64,000 nt of DNA from Desulfosporosinus sp. HMP52 (GTDB lineage: Bacteria; Bacillota; Desulfitobacteriia; Desulfitobacteriales; Desulfitobacteriaceae). How positions within the stretch are numbered: position 1 is the stretch's first letter; each line of letters starts with the position of its first letter. Of this stretch, positions 17,515-24,153 are shown piece by piece. Under the pieces are notes generated by a model. The model made no database searches and was not told the DNA's origin. It worked only from the letters and a program-made list of their open reading frames with translations. The DNA lies in assembly GCF_000765145.1 (NCBI RefSeq), contig NZ_JMGA01000050.1:1-64000 (forward strand). Direction: 5' to 3'. Made by a program: the position numbers and the translations under genes.

Positions 17515-17737
17515 AAAAAAACCCTTGACCATAAAGTCTAGGGTTTCAGCCAATTGAAAGCAATACGAACGGCAAAGCAAGGCTAAGGCATGCTGCCAGT
17601 ATCTCCTTTCAACGCTTACGAAGTTAGCTGACGGATTCGGATTGAAAAGTAACCCTACCTTCACAAACTCAGAGTCAAATAATGTGAAGGATTCACCCCA
17701 AAAATGGTTTCCCCGCTTCATGATAGAATTAAGCGAC
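17515..17737 (-). ncRNA. c-di-AMP riboswitch (ydaO/yuaA type) with terminator
   Basis: The minus strand carries the conserved ydaO landmarks in order: TCGCTTAATTC, GAAGCGGGGAAACC, TTGGGGTGAATCC, GAAGGTAGGG, ATCCGAATCCGTCAGCTAAC and TTCGTAAGCGTTGAAAGGAG (aptamer about 17601-17737). This is the ligand-binding core of the cyclic di-AMP riboswitch, which normally turns off cell wall hydrolase or potassium/osmolyte transport genes. A rho-independent terminator (AACCCTAGAC stem with seven T residues, 17515-17547) forms the expression platform. A sigma-A promoter lies just upstream. The puzzle is downstream: no same-strand gene begins before the convergent gene at 17387. A 132-codon open frame across the aptamer is fortuitous. 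Confidence 0.93.
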
Positions 17738-17810
17738 AGAGATATTAAATTGTGGCTTATTGATTTTATGAAAGTCCTATGCCTTAAATTCCAACTATAG
17801 TATAAATTAA

Positions 17811-17840
17811 ATTGTACCATAGTTAATTCGTCTTAGTCAA
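17811..17840 (-). promoter_or_regulatory. Sigma-A promoter of the c-di-AMP riboswitch
   Basis: TTGACT and TACAAT are separated by 18 bases on the minus strand, close to the vegetative consensus. The predicted start lies about 65 bases before the aptamer. It sits just after the mch stop codon, so the riboswitch has its own transcription start. Confidence 0.75.
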
Positions 17841-17871
17841 CCTTATTTTTGTCTCATATAATTGTACAATA

Positions 17872-18840
17872 TCAAAGACCGAATGCACTGCACAAAATAT
17901 CGGGTCGTAAAACCCCGGCGTGAAATGAACGACCACTATTCAAGTTACACAACCATACTTTCGCTGCACTAAAAACCCCTGGATCTATGTCATAAAAACT
18001 TCCTGATTCGTTGAGTATTTCAACAAATGACCTTTCATAATGCTGTGAAGAACAAAACGGAAGCTGCCCTATCAGATCTTTTAGGGTTTCATCTTCATCC
18101 CTAAGGTTATAAAGTACCGTCGAACCATAAAGAATCCCATCGTTAGACCTGCCTAATGCGTCGAGTTGGGTGCTTGCTACGGTAGGGATTGGACAAGTTC
18201 CCCAACCTGATTCGATTCTTTCTAAATCATAACTAAGTACATTAAGTTTAGATAGACCTGTTTCCAAGGCTCTGGCAGCTATCTGTACTGAACCTGCTAA
18301 AGAAGCAGTGGGAGCAACGATTATATAGAGATTTTTCGGATTACATCCTAATTCCTTTGAGAGAAATCTAACTACCTCATTTGTTGGAAGTTCCTCACTT
18401 TCCAGACATAGAACAGCCGTATCGGAATAGTCCTCATAGCCGTTCACTTCATAAATATTCCCTTTATGTATAATGGCTCGCCCGGGGCCAGAACCCATAG
18501 CTGTTTGCCTTCCATTCTGTATTGGCCAACCAGCATATTGGGACGCTAAACAAGCTCGAATTGGATGATCTGTAACAACTTCAGCTGTAGGCCAGCGGAA
18601 CCCATTAAACTCTGACCAATATAAATTAACCTTCGCCAGCCCACCTAGGCAAACTTTTGCAAACAACACTCCTGCTTCCCAACCGCCTTGGACTTCAACT
18701 CCGCAGTCAACAACAGTTGCCTCATTAATCTTCTGAACTTTGACTCGCAGAAGTTCACTCTTTGCGATCAATTCATTGACGAAAGAAAATGCTAACTGAT
18801 TTGGACTTAGTTTCGATCGTTGGGTATTCGAAAAAAACAT
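17872..18840 (-). CDS. mch: Methenyltetrahydromethanopterin cyclohydrolase (Mch)
   Basis: A 322-residue protein that matches archaeal and methylotroph Mch along its length. This enzyme interconverts methenyl- and formyl-tetrahydromethanopterin in one-carbon metabolism. Recognisable blocks are VVDCGVEVQGGWEAG, KVCLGGLAKV, TDHPIRACLASQYAGW, AMGSGPGRA, VLCLESEELP, VAPTASLAGSVQIAAR, ALGRSNDGILYG and the C-terminal IDPGVFSAAKV with final SAFGL. All look intact. An AGGAAG precedes the ATG. No other methanopterin gene (ftr, mtd, fae, fhc) is in the window and it is monocistronic. The usual firmicute pathway uses tetrahydrofolate and FolD, so an isolated Mch is unusual. The match is from memory of the family, not a search. 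Confidence 0.9.
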   Translation of the reverse strand: MFFSNTQRSKLSPNQLAFSFVNELIAKSELLRVKVQKINEATVVDCGVEVQGGWEAGVLFAKVCLGGLAKVNLYWSEFNGFRWPTAEVVTDHPIRACLASQYAGWPIQNGRQTAMGSGPGRAIIHKGNIYEVNGYEDYSDTAVLCLESEELPTNEVVRFLSKELGCNPKNLYIIVAPTASLAGSVQIAARALETGLSKLNVLSYDLERIESGWGTCPIPTVASTQLDALGRSNDGILYGSTVLYNLRDEDETLKDLIGQLPFCSSQHYERSFVEILNESGSFYDIDPGVFSAAKVWLCNLNSGRSFHAGVLRPDILCSAFGL

Positions 18841-19037
18841 GTTTATTCTTCCTTTTTCATCGTTCTAGAATATACATGTTTTTAGCATACCCTATTTTTT
18901 TGTCTTGTATCGCTAAATTCGCCTATTCTTGATACTAAATAGCCTAAAATTAACCCTAGATGTTTTCACTATACATCCTTAAAAACAGGATCAAATTGGA
19001 TTTTGTGGTAAAAAATATTTTCAGCAAGAAGTAGATC

Positions 19038-19409
19038 CTAAATTGCACACTTCAAGGTCTCCTCAACAGTTTTAAGCAAAACGCTCAAGTCCAAAGGCTT
19101 GCTTAAAAAATCCCGCACTCCAAAGCAGCGCGCGGTTTCTTCAATATCAGACTCAGCACTTATCATTATGACAGGTATATTTTTAGCTTGTTCATCTTGA
19201 TTGAGTATTGATAATACTTGAAGTCCCGTCATTGTCGGCATTCTATTGTCTAGTAAAATTAGAGAAGGTCTGTTTAAGGATATTGCAAGTTTCAAACATT
19301 CCGGTCCATTTTCTACTGCCTTTACATTATATCCAGATTCTTCCAAAACCTTATGGATAAGAAGTCGCACTCCAAACTGGTCATCCACAACTAAAATATA
19401 TCCTGACAA
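19038..19409 (-). CDS. Stand-alone response regulator receiver (Spo0F/CheY-like)
   Basis: A 123-residue single receiver domain without an output domain. The acidic pair sits in ILVVDDQ, the phosphoryl-accepting aspartate in LILLDNRMP, the conserved Ser in VIMISAESD, and the lysine in FLSKPLD. The length and the start MSGYILVVDDQ resemble Spo0F, the phosphorelay intermediate, but a CheY-like role is equally possible. The start is a TTG at 19409 with GGAGG seven bases upstream; the six codons further upstream overlap that site. It is monocistronic and divergent from the Xre regulator gene. Confidence 0.85.
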   Translation of the reverse strand: MSGYILVVDDQFGVRLLIHKVLEESGYNVKAVENGPECLKLAISLNRPSLILLDNRMPTMTGLQVLSILNQDEQAKNIPVIMISAESDIEETARCFGVRDFLSKPLDLSVLLKTVEETLKCAI

Positions 19410-19582
19410 GTTTCTTCCTCCCATCAAAATTAGTTATTATTATTAATTTCTTATTGTTTCTATATATTGACTACTAATATCATATTCTATAACTATATGT
19501 CTTCTTTTTCAACATAATTAGATACACACAGTCGGTAAGATGTTTATGGCGACTACCTTAAAATGATGGAGAGGTGATAGTG

Positions 19583-19921
19583 TTGTCTAACAACATACAA
19601 GAGGTTGCTGGGAAAAATATACGTTTATTTCGACAGACAAAAGGCCTCACCCAAGAAAAACTTGCTGAATTAGTAAATGTCAGTAGTTCCTATATAGGTT
19701 ATCTTGAACGCGGCCTTAGAGCCCCTTCGCTAGACTTGCTAGCAAGAATAGGCATCGCTCTGGAAGTAGAACCTACCGATTTACTCTATACTACCGAAAA
19801 TGCTTCTGATCCAACCCTAAAAAAGCTCAATGCCCTCTTAGTGGGGAAAAACCCTAAATCGATCAATTTTCTTTATGAAGTTGCAATGGCCTATTTTGTA
19901 TCTACCAGCGATTCCATTTAA
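19583..19921 (+). CDS. Xre-family transcriptional regulator
   Basis: A 112-residue DNA-binding protein with an N-terminal Cro/CI-type helix-turn-helix (about 8-65): IRLFRQTKGLTQEKLAELVN is the first half and SSSYIGYLERGLRAPSLDLL the recognition half. The C-terminal 45 residues form a short helical region, probably for dimerisation. The TTG at 19583 fits best with the GGAGAGGTGA site; GTG codons at 19574 and 19580 overlap that site. No phage or toxin genes are adjacent. The target is not evident. Confidence 0.88.
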   Translation: MSNNIQEVAGKNIRLFRQTKGLTQEKLAELVNVSSSYIGYLERGLRAPSLDLLARIGIALEVEPTDLLYTTENASDPTLKKLNALLVGKNPKSINFLYEVAMAYFVSTSDSI

Positions 19922-19986
19922 TCATTATTGTTTAATCCCATTCATTGTATGTAAACTCATTATGTAATTAGGAAATAAGACAAAAA

Positions 19987-20006
19987 CCCCCGGCAATAGC
20001 CGGGGG
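19987..20006 (-). terminator. Terminator after aguB
   Basis: CCCCCGGC and GCCGGGGG form a strong stem with a four-base loop, followed on the minus strand by TTTTTGTC. It lies 20 bases past the aguB stop. Confidence 0.92.
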
Positions 20007-20025
20007 AATACAAATTGTGAAAATT

Positions 20026-20904
20026 TTATTTAATTGTTATCTCACCATCATAGGTCCCAATAATTTTATATAAATCAGGTCGACGATCTCGAAAAATTCC
20101 CCACTCAAGACGCTGAACTTCAAGTTGATCCAGATCAAATTCCGCAATAATTTCAGTTTCTTCTGTACGGCCAGCTTCAATAACCTTATTTCCTTGTGGG
20201 CCAGCAATAAAAGATGATCCATAGAAGGTAATACTTGATTCATCATCTTCCTCAACTCCGATTCGGTTCGAGGCAATCACTGGCATTAGATTTGCGGCAG
20301 CATGCCCAAGCATACAGTTCTGCCAATGCTCTTTAGAATCGATCAGGCCATCTTGGGGCTCTGAGCCAATAGCTGTGGGATAAAAAAGCATTTCCGCGCC
20401 CATAAGTGCCATACATCGAGCTGCTTCAGGGTACCACTGATCCCAGCAAACTCCGACTCCAATTTTTCCAAAACGAGTATTCCACACTTTAAACCCTGTA
20501 TCTCCCGGATTAAAATAAAACTTTTCCTCATACCCAGGGCCGTCCGGTATATGACTCTTGCGATATTTTCCCAACACTTCTCCATTAGCGTCAATCACTG
20601 CCAGAGAGTTATAACGGGCATAGTTTTTTTTCTCATAGAAGCTAATCGGCAACACAACCTGAAGCTCCTTAGCAACCTTTTTGAAATGATTAACCGCTTT
20701 GTTTTGTTCAAGTTCTGTAGCATATCCATAATAGCTTGATTTTTCTTTCTGACAAAAATACGGAGTTTCAAATAATTCTTGCAGCAAAATAATTTGCGCC
20801 CCCTGACTAGCCGCTTTCCTTACTAACCCCTCTGCTTTTGAAATGTTTTCATCGACACTCTGAGTGCAGCTCATTTGAGTTGCTGCTACCTTAACGTTTC
20901 TCAT
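20026..20904 (-). CDS. aguB: N-carbamoylputrescine amidase
   Basis: A 292-residue nitrilase-superfamily amidase that converts N-carbamoylputrescine to putrescine, CO2 and ammonia. The catalytic triad is visible: Glu in LLQELFETPYF, Lys in YRKSHIPDGPGY and Cys in GVGVCWDQWYPEAAR. The motif QxEKSSYYGYA and the length agree with plant and bacterial AguB. The ATG overlaps the stop of aguA by four bases (ATGA), so the two are translationally coupled. It completes the agmatine route to putrescine together with aguA and ends at a strong terminator. Confidence 0.95.
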   Translation of the reverse strand: MRNVKVAATQMSCTQSVDENISKAEGLVRKAASQGAQIILLQELFETPYFCQKEKSSYYGYATELEQNKAVNHFKKVAKELQVVLPISFYEKKNYARYNSLAVIDANGEVLGKYRKSHIPDGPGYEEKFYFNPGDTGFKVWNTRFGKIGVGVCWDQWYPEAARCMALMGAEMLFYPTAIGSEPQDGLIDSKEHWQNCMLGHAAANLMPVIASNRIGVEEDDESSITFYGSSFIAGPQGNKVIEAGRTEETEIIAEFDLDQLEVQRLEWGIFRDRRPDLYKIIGTYDGEITIK

Positions 20905-21944
20905 ACTTTAATTCCTCCTATAGGCATCTGTTGAGTTGTACAATGGACATTTCCACCCTCTCGGATAATCCCCATCCCATTCACCCGGCGAATCTGCCTC
21001 TTAGGGAATGTCTTACTCAATACTTCTGCCGCTAACTCATCAGTTTTATTAGAATCTCCTCCAAAAACCGGCAATATAATTCCTTCATTGACAAAGTAAA
21101 AGTTTAAATAGCTCAACGTTAACCGAGCCTTTGAGACAGAATCGTATCTCTTGGGAGGCTGTTGAATAGGGATTATTTCAAGCTTCCTTCCTTGTGCGTC
21201 TCTCTCCTTTTGCAGTATTTCTAGGTTTTCTTTAGTTATCTCATAATTATCATCCAAGGGATCTTCACAAACCTGGAGCAGTATTTTACCCGGAGCCGCA
21301 AAGCAGGCTAGATTATCAATATGACCATCCGTCTCATCCCCGGCTAGCCCTTTTTTTAGCCAAATAACTTTTCTAATACTCAAGTACTTCATTAACTCAG
21401 CTTCCACCTGATCTTTTGTTAAGTGGGGGTTACGATTAACGTTTAAGAGACATTGCTCAGTGGTCAGAAGTGTCCCTTCCCCATCCACATGAAAAGAGCC
21501 GCCCTCCATAACCAGGGGAGCATCAAATTGTTTTAAGCCAAGGTGATTGATAATTTTAGAGGCTACTAAATCATCTAAATCCCAGGGAGCATATTTTCCT
21601 CCCCAAGCATTAAATCTCCAGTTGACTCCGGCTATATCTCCATCTTCACTAATAACAAATGTCGGCCCATTATCTCTCAGCCACGCATCATTATGCTCAA
21701 CAGATAAAATTTCCACCCTCTTAGAACCAAGCTTACTGGACACCGCCCAATAATCATCTGCATTCACTAAAACTGTTACCGGCTCAAATTCGGAAATTGC
21801 CCGGATGATTTCACTATAACCTTCACAGACAGCTTCGTATTCTTCCGGATAACACATAGACGTTTTTATAGGCCAAGAAATAAATGTTCGTGCATGTTCA
21901 GACCATTCCGGAGGCATTTTATAGTTTAAAATATTTGGATGCAT
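20901..21944 (-). CDS. aguA: Agmatine deiminase
   Basis: A 347-residue enzyme of the guanidino-group modifying superfamily; it converts agmatine to N-carbamoylputrescine and ammonia. Characteristic segments are MPPEWSEHARTFISWP near the N-terminus, DAWLRDNGPTFV, WGGKYAPWDLDD, MEGGSFHVDGEGTLLTT, DETDGHIDN and the C-terminal GGNVHCTTQQMP carrying the catalytic cysteine. The ATG at 21944 has GAGGG seven bases upstream; an ATG seven codons earlier lacks a site. It is the first gene of the aguA-aguB operon. No arginine decarboxylase is in the window, so agmatine comes from elsewhere. Confidence 0.95.
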   Translation of the reverse strand: MHPNILNYKMPPEWSEHARTFISWPIKTSMCYPEEYEAVCEGYSEIIRAISEFEPVTVLVNADDYWAVSSKLGSKRVEILSVEHNDAWLRDNGPTFVISEDGDIAGVNWRFNAWGGKYAPWDLDDLVASKIINHLGLKQFDAPLVMEGGSFHVDGEGTLLTTEQCLLNVNRNPHLTKDQVEAELMKYLSIRKVIWLKKGLAGDETDGHIDNLACFAAPGKILLQVCEDPLDDNYEITKENLEILQKERDAQGRKLEIIPIQQPPKRYDSVSKARLTLSYLNFYFVNEGIILPVFGGDSNKTDELAAEVLSKTFPKRQIRRVNGMGIIREGGNVHCTTQQMPIGGIKV

Positions 21945-22070
21945 GTATATTCCCTCGTAATTCATAGTTTATGACCAATCCAGTACTTATCTATGATATC
22001 GTCTGGAACCTTCCAATCTGAAATTTCAGCCCATTGAAAAGTTCGTTTCGTATACTGAATCAGTCAAGAC

Positions 22071-22079
22071 TATATTATA
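22071..22079 (-). promoter_or_regulatory. Candidate extended -10 promoter for aguA-aguB
   Basis: The minus strand reads TGCTATAAT, an extended -10 element with a perfect TATAAT, about 130 bases before the aguA start. No convincing -35 was found. Confidence 0.4.
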
Positions 22080-22137
22080 GCATAGAGCCTCAATATTTTT
22101 AATCATTCCCAGTATTTCTCTCTGTACCATTATCAAA

Positions 22138-22172
22138 GAGGGCGTGACAAAGCAAAACCTTGTTACGCCCTC
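22138..22172 (-). terminator. Hairpin between the small peptide gene and aguA
   Basis: GAGGGCGTGACAA pairs with TTGTTACGCCCTC (one bulge). There is no T run on the minus strand, but its place 50 bases past the small gene and before the aguA promoter suggests termination. Confidence 0.5.
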
Positions 22173-22223
22173 TTATTACAGGTTAAAGTTATTATTTGAA
22201 CTAAACCTTTTTAATTAACTGCA

Positions 22224-22358
22224 CTATCTTTGTAATGAGTTCTCTGGTTTCACCTTTTGAGTTTCAGATTTATGACTAACTGAAAGAGTCATATAGCATA
22301 ATCCATAACCTAAAACTGAAAAACAGATAGCAGTCAACAAAAAATCCAGTCCTTCCAT
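22224..22358 (-). CDS. Small single-span membrane peptide, 44 aa
   Basis: A 44-residue peptide too short for usual gene finding. It starts MEGLDFLLTAICFSVLGYGL, giving one hydrophobic helix (about 4-25), followed by a polar, charged tail ending SLQR. GGGAGGGG lies seven bases before the ATG, a strong ribosome site. It is preceded by about 70 bases of leader and a highly structured region, and followed by a hairpin, so it looks like a real transcription unit. It resembles small accessory subunits of membrane proteins (for example KdpF-like peptides) only in size and topology; no family is recognised. Confidence 0.6.
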   Translation of the reverse strand: MEGLDFLLTAICFSVLGYGLCYMTLSVSHKSETQKVKPENSLQR

Positions 22359-22427
22359 ACGAGCCCCTCCCTTTCAATTAACCATAATCTAGTGCAACCA
22401 TATATTAAGAATTTATTAACTTGACCA

Positions 22428-22533
22428 CTGAGCGGTATCATCCACGTCTGGACTTGCCGCTCAGATATCCAACTGAGTCATGGATCAGGCCTGATACCAG
22501 GACTAGTTGGAATAACTCCCCAATGTAAGGAGT
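22428..22533 (-). ncRNA. Three-hairpin structured leader, class unknown
   Basis: Three stems stand in a row, separated by ATA triplets: CTGAGCGG/CCGCTCAG (22428-22464, with an inner TCCA/TGGA stem), TCCAACT/AGTTGGA (22468-22511, extended inside by AGTC/GACT, TGG/CCA and ATCAGG/CCTGAT), and ACTCC/GGAGT (22515-22533). A further self-complementary GTAAGGACTCCTTAC overlaps the last stem. Its position upstream of the 44-residue peptide on the minus strand suggests a regulatory leader. I could not match it to a riboswitch family I know. The strand is inferred from the gene behind it. Confidence 0.5.
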
Positions 22534-22652
22534 CCTTACTTGTTATTCTAAACTAATTTTCTTTATTATATCTAAACAATTTATTAACAAATTATAAACT
22601 TTTTCTCGTTCCGATCATATTTCTTCTCCCTGAAATGTCACAATGACAAAAA

Positions 22653-22700
22653 ATCACCCCTATTGAGATACCTTACTCAGTTAATCTCAATGGGGGTGAT
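22653..22700 (-). terminator. Terminator after the 95-aa protein gene
   Basis: ATCACCCCTATTGAGAT pairs with ATCTCAATGGGGGTGAT (one mismatch) around a 14-base loop and is followed on the minus strand by TTTTTTGTC. Confidence 0.88.
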
Positions 22701-22716
22701 GGGAGAGGCAAAAGTT

Positions 22717-23004
22717 TTAGAGTCTTTTATACTCTCCCTTTTCATTTAAGTACTGGATATCCTTACAACCATAATATTCTCCATACATATCAAGGGGATC
22801 AAAACCATTCTTATGAGTACAATCATCAGAATAGCCAATATAGAAGACTTCTCCATCATAGTCACACATACGAAATTTGTACTGTGGCTCTGATTCAAAC
22901 TTTCTTATCAGCTCTTCAAATTCCTCGGTTCCTTTCTGGGCATCTGAGCTGAAGTATTCTGTAAAGGTCTTTTTCTCTAGGCAATCTTCGGTTATTTTAA
23001 ACAT
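22717..23004 (-). CDS. Hypothetical protein, 95 aa
   Basis: An unrecognised small, acidic, soluble protein. The N-terminal half is helical and charged (GTEEFEELIRKFESEP); the C-terminal half is rich in Tyr, Asp and Gly with three cysteines (FRMCDYDGEVFYIGY, DDCTHKNGFDPLDMY, GCKDIQYL). The ATG at 23004 has AGAGGGG seven bases upstream and the gene ends at a textbook terminator, so expression is likely. It is monocistronic, with no functional hint from the neighbours. Confidence 0.7.
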   Translation of the reverse strand: MFKITEDCLEKKTFTEYFSSDAQKGTEEFEELIRKFESEPQYKFRMCDYDGEVFYIGYSDDCTHKNGFDPLDMYGEYYGCKDIQYLNEKGEYKRL

Positions 23005-23310
23005 GTATATACCCCTCTTCTTTTAACAATTACTAATATTCTCTCAAAAAACTATTGCTAATAGAAATAAGCTAAGTCTTTTAATTTTCTTGGTTTTTAT
23101 GCTAAGCTAAGTTTAGAACTGCTTCTAATCAAGAAATCTAGCCTGATCTACATTAGTAATATAATAACAAAATCTTTAGCAACTTCCAACTTAATTGATT
23201 ATGAATAATCACTATCAACCTACAACCAACTAATTCTGCATACCAGTAACTTTTTAGGAATAAGAGATAAAACTAGTAAGTATGTGATATTAAGGGGTGA
23301 CTATTTAAAA

Positions 23311-24153
23311 ATGCTAAACGACGAGGACAAATTCAAAGACGATTACCAATTAAAACCTAGAAAGAAGAATTCTAAAACGATCTTTAGTATTCTTATCACA
23401 GCACTACTAGGACTACTCAATTTCAGTAAATTGGCAGTAATCGGCAAGTTGCTTTTTACACTGCTTAAAGCCTCTAAGTTTGCAGGAACCTTCATAAGTA
23501 TGGGCTTGACCGTCGTTCTCTATGCTCAATTCTATGGATGGTTATTTGCACTGGGCTTTGTTGCTGTCATCTTCGTTCATGAGATGGGGCATTACCTGAC
23601 AAGTAAGCGACTTGGATTGGACGTCTCGGCCCCAACCTTTATTCCCTTCCTTGGTGCTTTCATAAAAATGAAGACTCCGCCTAAAAGTGTTCGTGAGGAA
23701 GCAATAACTGCCATTGGCGGACCAGCAGCAGGAGCATTTATAACTCTCGTGTGTATTGGACTTTATATGCTAACAAATAACCATTACTGGGCAGGGTTAG
23801 CTTATGTTAGTGCCTTCATAAATCTCTTCAACCTACTTCCCTTTGGTTCATTAGATGGAGGCCGAATTTCCAAGGCAATCTCACCCTTTATTTGGGGGAT
23901 TGGGTTAGTTATGGCTCTCATTCTAATTTGGAAGCTCCACGCTTACATCTTGTTGATAATCGTATTCTATGGAATTTATGAAGTCTTCACAATGTATCAA
24001 AAAAAATCAGAAACTGCCCAATATCTTTTTGTAGAACCCAGTTTCAGATTAAAGATCGGTATTTCTTATCTTTTATTAATTGCTGCTTTGGCCTTTCTAA
24101 TGATGTATTCATTAGATATCTCAAAGTCTTTTACTGATTCTTTTTACCTCTGA
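23311..24153 (+). CDS. Site-2 protease family zinc metalloprotease (M50)
   Basis: A 280-residue intramembrane protease. The zinc-binding HEMGH lies in a membrane helix (about residue 98), and the third ligand lies in LLPFGSLDGGR (about residue 190), matching the NPxxDG-type motif of the family. About six membrane spans are visible, with no PDZ domain, so it belongs to the short M50 group. The ATG at 23311 follows AAGGGGTGA by ten bases; a GTG nine codons earlier precedes that site. Its last 23 bases overlap the 3' end of the convergent hyuB gene. The substrate (an anti-sigma factor or signal peptide remnant) is unknown. Confidence 0.9.
   Translation: MLNDEDKFKDDYQLKPRKKNSKTIFSILITALLGLLNFSKLAVIGKLLFTLLKASKFAGTFISMGLTVVLYAQFYGWLFALGFVAVIFVHEMGHYLTSKRLGLDVSAPTFIPFLGAFIKMKTPPKSVREEAITAIGGPAAGAFITLVCIGLYMLTNNHYWAGLAYVSAFINLFNLLPFGSLDGGRISKAISPFIWGIGLVMALILIWKLHAYILLIIVFYGIYEVFTMYQKKSETAQYLFVEPSFRLKIGISYLLLIAALAFLMMYSLDISKSFTDSFYL

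Noticed and set aside
17422-17820. A 132-codon open frame on the minus strand
   Set aside because: It coincides with the c-di-AMP aptamer and its terminator, has no ribosome site, and its product resembles nothing; the conserved RNA explains the sequence.
22428-22533. Structured region as a known riboswitch on the plus strand
   Set aside because: I compared it with FMN, SAM, lysine, M-box, cobalamin, manganese and c-di-GMP landmarks and none fitted; the plus strand also lacks a downstream gene.
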